A stretch of DNA of 64,000 bases from Roseimaritima sediminicola. GTDB taxonomy: Bacteria; Planctomycetota; Planctomycetia; Pirellulales; Pirellulaceae. The position numbers and the translations under genes were made by a program. Shown here in pieces: positions 43,885-52,353 of this stretch (within the stretch, counting starts at the first letter, position 1; each line of letters opens with the position of its first letter). The stretch lies in contig NZ_WIAD01000032.1 in the NCBI RefSeq assembly GCF_009618275.1, positions 1-64,000 of the forward strand. The letters are read 5' to 3'. The notes beneath the pieces are model-generated. The model was given only the letters and a program-made list of their open reading frames with translations. It had not been told where the DNA came from and searched no databases.

Positions 43885-44241
43885 GTGTCCACCGAGCATT
43901 CGTCTGACCGCGAGAAACCGCCGTACCCGACCACCCCGGACGGACGCTATTTTGTCCACAAAGGACGCCTGTGGCGATGTAGCGATCCGACTTTGGATCC
44001 GGAGCAGCGCTCGCGTTTGGTCCGCCAGTTGATGGCAGCTCGCCGCGATGTCGCCGCGGCGCGGCGAGCCGGTGACGATGACGCGGTGGCGGACGCTCGC
44101 CGGCGGGTCCACGCCGCCAAGGTCGCCCTCGGGGAACGCGGCCCCACGTGGTGGGACGATGCCCCCGACTATAACCGATACCTGGTCAAGAATACGCCCT
44201 ACGCAAGCTGGTGGCGAGAATGGGCTAGCGCGGGTGGTTGA
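43885..44241 (+). CDS. Conserved small protein of unknown function
   Basis: 118 residues from GTG 43885 (then STEHSSDREKPPYPTTPDGR); GTG 43843 is a longer alternative. The motif YPTTPDGRYFVHKGRLWRCS, the helical middle (RLVRQLMAARRDVAAARRAG) and KVALGERGPTWWDDAPDYN are conserved features I recall from small proteins in many proteobacteria and planctomycetes, without a known function. No signal peptide. Confidence 0.75.
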   Translation: MSTEHSSDREKPPYPTTPDGRYFVHKGRLWRCSDPTLDPEQRSRLVRQLMAARRDVAAARRAGDDDAVADARRRVHAAKVALGERGPTWWDDAPDYNRYLVKNTPYASWWREWASAGG

Positions 44242-44334
44242 TGGTGGATGGGATGCTGGAGTCCAGGCTTTAGCCGTCCGCAACCGGAACGCGAACCGGC
44301 TGGAGGCTCGGCCCTATCTCTCATGCCCCCGATC

Positions 44335-44360
44335 AAAACTCTGGCGAGTTCAGCTGCGGG
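44335..44360 (-). repeat. Dispersed GTAGCTGA-type element before the sigma factor
   Basis: CAAAACTCTGGCGAGTTCAG-CTGCGG, 50 bp upstream of the sigma-factor start; it makes the longer upstream start (44248) unlikely. Confidence 0.65.
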
Positions 44361-44409
44361 GACTTTTGTGTGGTTTGCAAACGGTGTGGCGGCCGCGACA
44401 ATCGCTCGG

Positions 44410-45654
44410 ATGATGGAACCGGTTCAGCAGCAGATCGAGCAAATCTTTCACGAAGCGTCCGGCCAGGCCTTCGCTTCGCTGGCGCGCTTCCTGCGGGACC
44501 TTGATCTTGCTGAAGACGCGCTGCAGGAAGCTTTTGCCACAGCTGCCGTGCAGTGGCCTCGCGAGGGCATCCCGGCAAATCCGATCGCGTGGCTGATTAC
44601 GACCGGGCGTTACAAAGCGGTCGACGCGATTCGCCGCCGCGAAAAGTTCAAGCAGATCCGCAGCGACGTTGCCCTGCGAATGCACGAAATCGCGAGAACC
44701 AACGCGACCCGCGCGGCGACCGAAATTGAAGACGATCGGTTGCGGTTAATTTTTGCCTGCTGTCATCCTGCGATCGATGTCAAGATTCAAGTCCCGCTGA
44801 CCCTTCGGGAAGTCTGCGGATTGAGCACTGACGAAATCGCTCGAGCCTTTCTCACGACGCCGGCAACGATGGCCCAACGTATCGTGCGCGGCAAGGCCAA
44901 GATCCGTGATGCGGGGATCCCGTTTGTGATCCCTGAACTGGGCGAGCTGCCCACGCGTCTCGCCTCGGTGCTTTCGGTGATCTATCTGATCTTCAACGAG
45001 GGGTATTCGGCGTCCAGCGGCGAATCCGTGACGCGAGCCGATCTGTCACAAGAGGCCATTCGGCTGTGTCGCCTGGTCCTCCAGCTGACCGAAGACGCCG
45101 AAGTGATGGGCCTGTTGGCGCTGATGCTGCTGCACGATTCGCGTCGTGAAACTCGCCAAACGCCCGAGGGCGACGTCGTCCTGCTGGAGGATCAAGACCG
45201 CAGCCGCTGGGACCGCCGATTGATCGCCGAGGGTCAGCAATTAATCGAACGATCGCTGGCGTCGCGGCGGTTTGGTTCCTATACGGTCCAGGCCGCCATT
45301 TCCGCGGTTCATGCGGAGGCGGCCGCCGCGGAGGACACCGACTGGGGACAAATCGTTGCACTCTACGACGTGCTGCTCCGCCTGCAACCGACGCCGGTCG
45401 TCGAGCTGAACCGCGCCGTCGCGGTGGCGATGCGGGACGGAGCCGAACCCGGACTGAAGCTGATCGCCGCGATTCTCGAACGCGGCGACCTCGCCAATTA
45501 CCCCCTGGCCCACGCCGCTCGCGGAGAGCTGCTTCGCCGGGCGGGCCGCACCGAGGATGCGATCGCTGCTCTCGAAACGGCTCTCGGGCTTACCGAACAG
45601 ATTGCCGAACAGCGTTTGTTGCGGAAAAAGTTAGCGGAATTGCAGGCCAATTAA
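44410..45654 (+). CDS. ECF42-type RNA polymerase sigma factor with long C-terminal extension
   Basis: 414 residues from ATG 44410 (44413 also ATG). Sigma region 2 (FASLARFLRDLDLAEDALQE, AWLITTGRYKAVDAIRRREK) and region 4 (TLREVCGLSTDEIARAFLTT, then MAQRIVRGKAKI) occupy the first ~190 residues. The remainder is the ~220-residue helical TPR-like extension characteristic of ECF42 (IYLIFNEGYSASSGES, LQPTPVVELNRAVAVAM). ECF42 factors have no anti-sigma factor and are typically encoded next to DGPF/YCII proteins, as here with two downstream. They are thought to control their DGPF neighbours. Stimulus unknown. Confidence 0.93.
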   Translation: MMEPVQQQIEQIFHEASGQAFASLARFLRDLDLAEDALQEAFATAAVQWPREGIPANPIAWLITTGRYKAVDAIRRREKFKQIRSDVALRMHEIARTNATRAATEIEDDRLRLIFACCHPAIDVKIQVPLTLREVCGLSTDEIARAFLTTPATMAQRIVRGKAKIRDAGIPFVIPELGELPTRLASVLSVIYLIFNEGYSASSGESVTRADLSQEAIRLCRLVLQLTEDAEVMGLLALMLLHDSRRETRQTPEGDVVLLEDQDRSRWDRRLIAEGQQLIERSLASRRFGSYTVQAAISAVHAEAAAAEDTDWGQIVALYDVLLRLQPTPVVELNRAVAVAMRDGAEPGLKLIAAILERGDLANYPLAHAARGELLRRAGRTEDAIAALETALGLTEQIAEQRLLRKKLAELQAN

Positions 45655-45705
45655 GTTTCCCAGGCATCGCTGGGAGGAATAATTCCCGAAAACTTTCTGC
45701 GCGGT

Positions 45706-45732
45706 TGTCGATGCTAGGCTTCGCCGATCGAC
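45706..45732 (+). promoter_or_regulatory. Candidate ECF42-dependent promoter of the DGPF genes
   Basis: TGTCGA (45706-45711) followed by CGATC at 45725 and CGAC at 45729, about 75 bp before the first DGPF gene. It resembles the TGTCGA / CGA-type -35/-10 motif I recall for ECF42; the spacer is 13 or 17 bp depending on which downstream match is used. No such site precedes the sigma gene itself. Confidence 0.4.
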
Positions 45733-45804
45733 GAAGCAGGTAGACGGGAATGATCAAGTGATCTCCCGCCAGCCGAAGAACCTCGACAACAAGAAGAGAA
45801 CGCT

Positions 45805-46656
45805 ATGAAAGTTATGGTCATCGTCAAGGCTACACCGAGTTCCGAAGCGGGCGAATTGCCCAGCACCGAGTTGCTCGAAGCGATGGGCAAGTACAACGAG
45901 GAACTTGTCAAAGCCGGCATCATGCAGGCGGGCGAAGGATTAAAACCGACGGCGGAGGGCAAACGAGTGGTGTTCCGCGGCAGCGAGCGGACGGTTGTCG
46001 ATGGTCCGTTCGCGGAAACCAAAGAATTGATCGCCGGTTACTGGTTGTGGCAAGTTGATTCCATGGAGCAGGCCGTCGAGTGGGTCAAGCGATGTCCGAA
46101 TCCGATGCCGGAGGAATCGGGAATCGAAATCCGGCTGGTGTATCAGATGGAGGACTTTGCCGAAAACGACCCCGACGGATCGGTGGCGGCAAGCGAAGAC
46201 GCGCTCCGGACCACGCTGGCCCTGCAGTCCACGGTCGTCCAGCCCTATCTGTTCTTCTCCGGTCGCTGCGAAGAGGCACTGGAGTTCTACCAGGAATCGC
46301 TCGGCGCGGTCGTCACGATGTTGATGCGCTTTAAGGATAGTCCCGCCCCCCTTCCCGAAGACGTGGTCCCGCCGGGATCCGAAGATAAGGTGATGCACGC
46401 CGCGTTCCGAGTCGGCGAGATGACGCTGATGGCATCCGATGGATGCGGCGACCGCGCGAACTTTGCAGGTTTTCGACTTTCGCTGTCGGTCCAGTCCGAA
46501 GCGGAATGCGACCGTGTCTTCGCCGCCCTTGCCGAGGGCGGAAACATCGACATGCCGCTGGACAGAACCTTCTGGTCGCCACGCTACGGCATGGTCACCG
46601 ACAAGTTCGGTGTGGGCTGGATGGTCATGGTGCCCTGCGCGGAGCCGCAAGGTTGA
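45805..46656 (+). CDS. YCII/DGPF-domain protein fused to a PhnB-like VOC domain
   Basis: 283 residues. Residues 1-115 are a DGPF/YCII domain (MKVMVIVKATPSSEAGELPS, the signature DGPFAETKELIAGYWLW). Residues ~143-280 are a PhnB/glyoxalase-type VOC domain (VQPYLFFSGRCEEALEFYQE, VMHAAFRVGEMTLMASDG, DRTFWSPRYGMVTDKFGVGW). Both folds are small alpha/beta barrels; VOC proteins bind metals or small molecules, YCII enzymes are linked to hydrolysis-like chemistry. It is likely a target of the adjacent ECF42 factor. Cytosolic; exact reaction unknown. Confidence 0.92.
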   Translation: MKVMVIVKATPSSEAGELPSTELLEAMGKYNEELVKAGIMQAGEGLKPTAEGKRVVFRGSERTVVDGPFAETKELIAGYWLWQVDSMEQAVEWVKRCPNPMPEESGIEIRLVYQMEDFAENDPDGSVAASEDALRTTLALQSTVVQPYLFFSGRCEEALEFYQESLGAVVTMLMRFKDSPAPLPEDVVPPGSEDKVMHAAFRVGEMTLMASDGCGDRANFAGFRLSLSVQSEAECDRVFAALAEGGNIDMPLDRTFWSPRYGMVTDKFGVGWMVMVPCAEPQG

Positions 46657-46790
46657 ACCGCCACAGCGGGAAACAGCTGGAGGCAAGCAAGGAAGAGAAC
46701 ACTAAAGGAATTTACTTATGCGAACAGCGATGCCGCAAATGGTCGAGCTGGACGTTGCGAAACAGACGCAAGCTTACGAGGGCTAGGACG

Positions 46791-47162
46791 ATGAAGTATA
46801 TGCTGTTGATCTACGGTGCCGAGGACAGTTGGACGGAGGACGAACGCGAAGGGTGCATGCGCGAATCGATGGCGATTTGCAAGGAACTGGCAGCCGAAGG
46901 CAAATGGATCGCCTCCTCGCCGCTGCACCCGGTCGATACGGCGACCAGCGTACGCGTCCGCGAAGGCCGGCGGCAGATCACCGATGGACCTTTCGCGGAA
47001 ACGACGGAACAACTGGGCGGTTATTACATCATCGATGTCGAGGACCTGGACGAAGCCATCGCCATCGCTGGCAGGCTTCCGCCTGCTCACAAGGGGACCG
47101 TTGAGATTCGGCCGATCTATCCGCTGCCAGAGCCCTCCGGGAGCTGCTACGATCATGAGTAG
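46791..47162 (+). CDS. YCII/DGPF-domain protein
   Basis: 123 residues from ATG 46791 (MKYMLLIYGAEDSWTEDERE), the conserved family start; upstream open sequence is not used. Signature DGPFAETTEQLGGYYIIDVE and the terminal VEIRPIYPL. It is a single-domain paralogue of the N-terminal part of the preceding gene, 134 bp away. ECF42 clusters usually contain such genes. Confidence 0.93.
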   Translation: MKYMLLIYGAEDSWTEDEREGCMRESMAICKELAAEGKWIASSPLHPVDTATSVRVREGRRQITDGPFAETTEQLGGYYIIDVEDLDEAIAIAGRLPPAHKGTVEIRPIYPLPEPSGSCYDHE

Positions 47163-47230
47163 GCCTAACTACTCGCAAGCCAAGATCACGGTGCTGCCAA
47201 TCGCCGTGCTGGGCGGATCGGAATGTTTCT

Positions 47231-48460
47231 ATGACGACCGAATCAAGAAGGAACTCTGGCGACCGAAAGCCGACCGGCCGAAAAGAGCGGGAAGAAACCG
47301 AAGACCCGGAATCCCTTCTGCAAGGCGGTGAAAGCGACGAGTATTCCGACGTCACTCAGCTGAAGGGCCTCCGCAAGCCGATCTCGATATCGGCCGTGAT
47401 GCTGACCGGGCTGTTCACCCTGGCGCTGCTCGGTTTTCTTTATCTCGCCAAGCAACTGATTCTGCCGATCGTCGTTGCGGTCCTCGTCAATTTCTTGCTC
47501 TCGCCGATCGTACGTTGGACGCACCGCCGCGGCATTCCACGTCCGGTCAGCGGTCTGATTCTGATTGTGCTGTTGGTCAGCGGCCTGGGCTTCGGACTGT
47601 ATACCTTGAGTATCCCGGCGACGAGTTTTGCCCAGGACGCTCGGCAACGCATCGGCAGCTTGAAAGAGAAACTGCGAGAAGCGTCGCAGCCGATCGAGCA
47701 GGTGCAGGAGACGGCTCGGGAGGTCGAACAGGTGACCGCCGACACCGAAGCCCCGCCCGCGGTGACGATCCGCGGGCCCGGGCTGTTGGAATCGGCGATT
47801 GGTTATGTGCAATCGACCAGCGCGGGATTGTTGGCCGCCTTTATCCTGCTGTTGTTCCTGGTATGTTCCGACGAACTGTTCCTGCACAAATTGGTGCGGG
47901 TCCTACCGACGCTGCATGACAAGCGTCTGGCGGTGGAGATTTTTCGGCAGATCGAATGCGACGTTTCCTATTACTTGGGAACGATCACGTTGATCAATAT
48001 GGGCCTCGGTGCCACCGCCAGCCTGTTGCTGTGGATGGTGGGCGTGCCCAGTCCCATCTTGTGGGGCGTGCTGGTCGGCACCTTGAATTTCATCCCGTAT
48101 CTGGGTCCGGGGATGGCGATGATCGTCCTGGCCCTCGTCGGGCTGCTGTCCTTTGACGAACTGTGGATGGCCGCGGTGCCGCCGCTGGTCGTCCTCGGAT
48201 TGAACATCGTCGAAGCGAATATCGTCACCCCGTTGACGATCGGCAACCGTTTGAACCTCAACCCGGTAGTGATTTTTCTATCCCTGGCGTTCTGGGGATT
48301 TTTGTGGGGGATCGCGGGAATGATCATCGCCGTTCCGATTCTGGTGACGGTCAAGACGCTGTGCGACCACGTCGAACCGTTGGAACCGATCAGCGAGTTT
48401 CTTGCCGGCGGCGAGCCTCCCCCGGCCGGTGAAGAACGGGGCGCCGAGGCAAAGAATTAA
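47231..48460 (+). CDS. AI-2E/PerM-family membrane permease
   Basis: 409 residues. A charged cytoplasmic N-terminus (~50 residues) precedes the PerM membrane core: ISAVMLTGLFTLALLGFLYL, LILPIVVAVLVNFLLSPIVR, ISGLILIVLL, then a periplasmic loop and four to five C-terminal helices including GTLNFIPYLGPGMAMIVLAL, typical of the family. Members are implicated in AI-2 or other small-molecule/ion export. Length and motif order are normal. Separate from the DGPF genes by 68 bp; co-transcription is possible. Confidence 0.9.
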   Translation: MTTESRRNSGDRKPTGRKEREETEDPESLLQGGESDEYSDVTQLKGLRKPISISAVMLTGLFTLALLGFLYLAKQLILPIVVAVLVNFLLSPIVRWTHRRGIPRPVSGLILIVLLVSGLGFGLYTLSIPATSFAQDARQRIGSLKEKLREASQPIEQVQETAREVEQVTADTEAPPAVTIRGPGLLESAIGYVQSTSAGLLAAFILLLFLVCSDELFLHKLVRVLPTLHDKRLAVEIFRQIECDVSYYLGTITLINMGLGATASLLLWMVGVPSPILWGVLVGTLNFIPYLGPGMAMIVLALVGLLSFDELWMAAVPPLVVLGLNIVEANIVTPLTIGNRLNLNPVVIFLSLAFWGFLWGIAGMIIAVPILVTVKTLCDHVEPLEPISEFLAGGEPPPAGEERGAEAKN

Positions 48461-48635
48461 CTTCGCTGTCGACGATCGGGAGAAACCACACGTTTGAGAA
48501 CCATCCACGCGTTGGAATGCTGGTCTTGCCAGAGATCTTCGGACGTGCCCCATCGCCGGGAAACCCGTCACCGGAAATCCCGTCACCGGCTGCCATTTGC
48601 GTTAACACCCAGCCGTTTGTTTAAGGACCCCGGCC

Positions 48636-49799
48636 ATGTTTTCTCGCATCATTCTGATCGCCGCCCTGGCCGGTCTTGCCTTTCTTTCGGCCGGTTCGCT
48701 GCTGAACCTCAGCTCCAGCGCTCATTGGTTCGTCCGCGGTTGGGATTTTCCTCGGGTCCAAATCGTGGCGGTGGCGTATCTGCTGTTCGGCGTCGTCCTG
48801 ATCGTCCAGTATTTCTCGCAAACCTGGTCGCGGTGGATCAGCGGCGTCGCCCTGGGGATGACTCTGTTCCTCAGCGTTTGGCATGGCTACCGGATCTACC
48901 CGTATACCGTGTTGGCGGCGACTCAAGCCAAAGCGACCGAGACCGCTCTACTGCCGATCGATGCCGGCGATCCCAACGTAGTCCGGATCGTCTTTTCGAA
49001 TGTCAAAATGGAGAACCAAGAGTTCGAACGTTGGACGCGGGCGATCCAGGACGCCGCTCCGGATCTGGTGGTCGCTCTGGAAGTGAATCAGGATTGGATG
49101 CGAGGCATGGCACCGTTGTTTGAAACATTCCAGCACCGTGTGGAGGTGCCTCAGGACAACTGGTATGGGATGACGCTGCTGTCCAGTTTGCCGATCGAAT
49201 CACAGGAAGTACGGTATCTGGTCCAGGAGGATATCCCGTCAATCGATACCATCATCCGGCTCGAGAACGGAGAAGCTTTCCGCTTCGTCGCGGTGCATCC
49301 GCGACCGCCAGTGCCGATCCGCGACACGTCTGCTACGGCTCGCGACGCGGAACTGATTCTGTGGGGTCGTGAATTAGACGATGAGAGACGGCCGGTCGTT
49401 ATCGGCGGTGATTTGAACGACGTGGCTTGGTCGCGTACCACGCGTCTGTTCCTGCGGACCAGCCAATTATTGGATCCCCGACGCGGTCGCGGCATGTACA
49501 ACTCCTTCGATGCAACGCGTCCGTACCTGCGGTTTCCGTTGGATCACGTTTTCTTTTCGACTCACTTCACGCTAAACCGGTTGGAACGGTTGCCGGATGT
49601 CGGCTCGGATCACTTTCCGATCCTCGTTGAACTACGACTTGCGCCGTCCGCCTCCCAACGGCACGATCCCCTGCAGCAGCAAGCCGGGGACAAAAGAAAA
49701 GCCAACCGACGAATTGAACGAGCGGAGGAAAGTGAGAATACCCAGGGAAGCGCCGTCGACGACCAGGGTGAAGAGATCGAGCAGGAAGACCCCATATAA
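48636..49799 (+). CDS. Membrane-anchored endonuclease/exonuclease/phosphatase-family protein
   Basis: 387 residues. Three N-terminal hydrophobic segments (about 1-100; IILIAALAGLAFLSAG, IVAVAYLLFGVVLIVQYF, ISGVALGMTLFLSV) anchor an external EEP domain with VVRIVFSNVKMENQ, DLVVALEVNQDW, RFVAVHPRPP, VVIGGDLNDVAWS and VGSDHFPILVELRL, giving the metal and catalytic residues (Asn, Glu, His, Asp-Asn, Asp-His). Related proteins cleave phosphodiester or phospholipid head groups. The final ~40 residues (RKANRRIERAEESENTQGSA...) are charged, unlike the family, and end in a 19-bp tandem duplication. Confidence 0.9.
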   Translation: MFSRIILIAALAGLAFLSAGSLLNLSSSAHWFVRGWDFPRVQIVAVAYLLFGVVLIVQYFSQTWSRWISGVALGMTLFLSVWHGYRIYPYTVLAATQAKATETALLPIDAGDPNVVRIVFSNVKMENQEFERWTRAIQDAAPDLVVALEVNQDWMRGMAPLFETFQHRVEVPQDNWYGMTLLSSLPIESQEVRYLVQEDIPSIDTIIRLENGEAFRFVAVHPRPPVPIRDTSATARDAELILWGRELDDERRPVVIGGDLNDVAWSRTTRLFLRTSQLLDPRRGRGMYNSFDATRPYLRFPLDHVFFSTHFTLNRLERLPDVGSDHFPILVELRLAPSASQRHDPLQQQAGDKRKANRRIERAEESENTQGSAVDDQGEEIEQEDPI

Positions 49800-49834
49800 C
49801 ACGGTTTACGCGTCGTAACACGGTTTACGCGTCG
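49797..49834. repeat. 19-bp tandem duplication at convergent gene ends
   Basis: TAACACGGTTTACGCGTCG occurs twice in direct succession. The first copy supplies the TAA stop of the plus-strand gene and the second contains the stop of the minus-strand DUF421 gene at 49825. Confidence 0.9.
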
Positions 49835-50424
49835 TAGTTCAACTGTTCCGAGCCGCGTACGCCGGCGAACAGCGAGGGGTCAATCTGATCGGAGTTCTTC
49901 AGGACAGCGACGTCGCCGGTGGATTCCATCACCACCGCAAAAACCTGCTTGGGGTGCGTGACGCCGGCGATCCGCAGGTGAGACAGTAAATCCTTATTCG
50001 TCACCCGAGCCCGCGTTAGATTGTCTTCCAAAATCCGCTCTCCGGCCATCAGCAACATCGGCTCGTTGTCGACGACGGCCTCGACGAATCCCGCCAGTCG
50101 TCGGCTCCGCGAAACGATGAACTGAATCAAAAACAGCACGGCCAGTCCGAAACAACCGGCGGCCAAGGAGGGCGATTTGGTCAGCAACGTCGAAGCGATC
50201 ACGGACCCGAAGGCGATGGTGATCGCGAAGTCGAAACTGGACATCTTCGAAAAACTTCGCAGTCCGGACAGCCTCGTCAGCAGCAGCAGCGTCACATAGA
50301 TGCCCAGTCCTGACAGCAGGACCATGAGCAGCTCTTTCCAAGTAGTTGATAGCCAGGTCCAGTCGATCATGATCGGCTCGTGGTAATGCGGAAGAAGAGA
50401 GAGTGCTGTTTTCTGACGCGTCAT
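49825..50424 (-). CDS. DUF421 (YetF-like) membrane protein
   Basis: 199 residues; ATG 50424 overlaps the stop of the SOUL gene (ATGA), which argues for it over ATG 50370. Two or three N-terminal membrane helices (LMVLLSGLGIYVTLLLLTRL, FAITIAFGSVIASTLLTK, GCFGLAVLFLIQFIVSRS) then the conserved soluble part (LAGFVEAVVDNEPMLLMAGE, NLTRARVTNKDLLSHLRIAG). YetF-type proteins are widespread, of unclear function, sometimes linked to envelope or spore chemistry. Coupled translation with the SOUL gene suggests a shared role. Confidence 0.92.
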   Translation of the reverse strand: MTRQKTALSLLPHYHEPIMIDWTWLSTTWKELLMVLLSGLGIYVTLLLLTRLSGLRSFSKMSSFDFAITIAFGSVIASTLLTKSPSLAAGCFGLAVLFLIQFIVSRSRRLAGFVEAVVDNEPMLLMAGERILEDNLTRARVTNKDLLSHLRIAGVTHPKQVFAVVMESTGDVAVLKNSDQIDPSLFAGVRGSEQLNYDA

Positions 50425-51071
50425 TCCTCTGCTTCGGTTTTCGCCTTTACGTCGGCGTCCCCATCTGCGGCCGCATCAGACTTCACCCTGATCAAGATCT
50501 CGTTGCGGCGCTGCTGTGGCGGTGTGAAGGGTGGATCGTAACCGGCGGCTTCGGCCGACGGTTCTGCTTGCAACTCGCGGGATTTCATCCACTGGCGAAG
50601 TTTGGCTTCTTGCTTCTTCGCAAGTTCTGCATCGAGCCGACCCGAGAAGCGGATGACCGCGAACCGTCCGCCTTTGCGTTTTCGCAGTTTCACTTGATCG
50701 TTGTTCGGGTCGGGTGGCCCCTGCGCCGCGACTTCGGCAGGCATGACGAACCCCATCGAGCCGCTGGACTGGCCGAGTTCGCCTTCCATGAAGACGGGGG
50801 TCGTCATGGCGATTTTCTGTTCGGCCTCGTTGGCTCCGCTGATGTACTGAAACAGTCGCATGAAGCTGCCGTCGCGGTCTGTGGCGTCCGATTTGGAATC
50901 CGTTGCCGCGAGCATCAGGTCGGGATACTCGCGGATTTCGATAGCACCATCGGATTCGATGACCTTGTAACCGGCTGACTCATACCCCTCGCGTTCGGTC
51001 TGTGCCCACGCGCACGCCCCGATCGCGGCAAGCCCGATCAAGCTTGCAAAATAGCGTGTGTATCTCGTCAT
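50421..51071 (-). CDS. SOUL-type heme-binding protein, exported
   Basis: 216 residues. Signal-like N-terminus (YFASLIGLAAIGACAWAQ). SOUL domain: YKVIESDGAIEIREYPDLML, FMRLFQYISGANEAEQKIAM, TTPVFMEGEL, GSMGFVMPAEV and RFAVIRFSGRL. SOUL proteins bind heme or porphyrin. The last ~25 residues are acidic and unstructured (DAAADGDADVKAKTEAEE). It is co-translated with the downstream DUF421 gene. Confidence 0.92.
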   Translation of the reverse strand: MTRYTRYFASLIGLAAIGACAWAQTEREGYESAGYKVIESDGAIEIREYPDLMLAATDSKSDATDRDGSFMRLFQYISGANEAEQKIAMTTPVFMEGELGQSSGSMGFVMPAEVAAQGPPDPNNDQVKLRKRKGGRFAVIRFSGRLDAELAKKQEAKLRQWMKSRELQAEPSAEAAGYDPPFTPPQQRRNEILIRVKSDAAADGDADVKAKTEAEE

Positions 51072-51240
51072 CCGAACCGGCTCCAGCGTGTAAGTTGCCG
51101 TTCATGAAGAGGCTGCCACGCCAACGGCCCAAGCGAGACGACTGTGCTTTAAAGCAACTACTGTGCCATCACCGGGACGGAAACGGCTACAATCGGTCTG
51201 TTCACCTCCCGTTGCGAATAGCCGTCGAAAGGATGTTGCC

Positions 51241-52353
51241 GTGCGAAGTGTTCCTGACATCGATCGAAGCGAACGGACCTGCTCGGCCGCGGCCCGGCCG
51301 ATTGCCTTTTCGCCGATCGCCTTTCCGCGGGCTGTGTTTTCGCGGGCCGCGATCTCTCTGACGGTCCTTCTTCTGCCCGGCGGCTTCGGTGCACCGGCTC
51401 CCGCCTCCGCTCAAACGGGGCCCGAAATCGAACAGGTCGACGAAAGTCCCCTGCCCGCGGGCACAGGGTTGGCGGCCAACTATTCCGGCGATGAAAAGAT
51501 TGCCGAGCACCCGGCGGTGATCTTCGCCGACAACTTCGAAACCGGAGGCCTCGGAGAACGCTGGGATGAAGTGCGCGACCGAGGCGGTGTGCTGGCCTAC
51601 GTCGATCCGGCGTCCGCCAAGCGCCCGACGTCCCAGAACGTTCCGACGTCCCAGAACGTTCCGACGTCCCAGAACGTTCTGACGTCCCAGAACGTATTGG
51701 GCAAACGATCGCTGCAGGTGACCGCGACGTTGGGCAAGAATACCGGCGGTGGGTTCACCAAATGGTTCGAGTCGGCCGACCGTCTGTTCATCCGTTTCTA
51801 CACCAAATTCGATGAAGACTGCGACTACGTGCATCATTTCTGTACGCTGCGAGCCAACAAGTCGCTGCAGGGTGCGGACAGGTGGAGCGGTTTCGGCGGA
51901 GCGGGCGAGCGTCCCAACGGAGACGAACGCTTCTCGACCGCGATCGAGCCTTGGGGCAACTGGGGCCGGTGGGCTCCGCCGGGTCGCTGGAATTTCTACA
52001 GTTACTGGCACACAATGAAGGCTAGCGGTGATGGCAAGTACTGGGGCAATGGCTTTCGGCCGGCCTCCCAACCGAACATCCCGCGAGGCACTTGGATTTG
52101 TGTCGAGTTTATGCTCCAGCACAACACGTCCGGAGAGAGCGACGGCGAACAGGCCTACTGGATCGACGGCCAGCTGCGTGGTCACTGGAGTGGGATTAAT
52201 TGGCGAACCAGCCCCAATCTGTTCGCCAATGCGTTTACCTTGGAAAGCTACGTCACCGATCGCTGGACGAAGCAGACCAAGAACATCGTCAGCTTTGATA
52301 ACGTGGTCATCGCGAAGGAGTACATCGGACCGTCGGGCAAAGAGCCTCGCTGA
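51241..52353 (+). CDS. Secreted protein with lectin/polysaccharide-lyase-like fold
   Basis: 370 residues from GTG 51241, with AAAGGA well placed; the frame upstream is open but not protein-like. A signal peptide (ISLTVLLLPGGFGAPAPASA) precedes a jelly-roll-like domain: VIFADNFETGGLGERWDEVR, FTKWFESADRLFIRFYTKFD, RWNFYSYWHTMKAS, GTWICVEFMLQHNT, DGEQAYWIDGQLRGHWSGIN, FDNVVIAKEYIGPS. This resembles concanavalin-like polysaccharide lyases or lectins. Residues ~129-152 (PTSQNV repeats) come from a 4 x 18-bp repeat. The TGA stop lies in a degenerate MITE copy. Confidence 0.8.
   Translation: MRSVPDIDRSERTCSAAARPIAFSPIAFPRAVFSRAAISLTVLLLPGGFGAPAPASAQTGPEIEQVDESPLPAGTGLAANYSGDEKIAEHPAVIFADNFETGGLGERWDEVRDRGGVLAYVDPASAKRPTSQNVPTSQNVPTSQNVLTSQNVLGKRSLQVTATLGKNTGGGFTKWFESADRLFIRFYTKFDEDCDYVHHFCTLRANKSLQGADRWSGFGGAGERPNGDERFSTAIEPWGNWGRWAPPGRWNFYSYWHTMKASGDGKYWGNGFRPASQPNIPRGTWICVEFMLQHNTSGESDGEQAYWIDGQLRGHWSGINWRTSPNLFANAFTLESYVTDRWTKQTKNIVSFDNVVIAKEYIGPSGKEPR
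51625..51696. repeat. In-frame 18-bp tandem repeat (4 copies) inside the secreted-protein gene
   Basis: CCGACGTCCCAGAACGTT repeated at 51625, 51643, 51661 and, with changes, 51679. It encodes PTSQNV units, keeps the reading frame and probably varies in number between strains. Confidence 0.95.
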
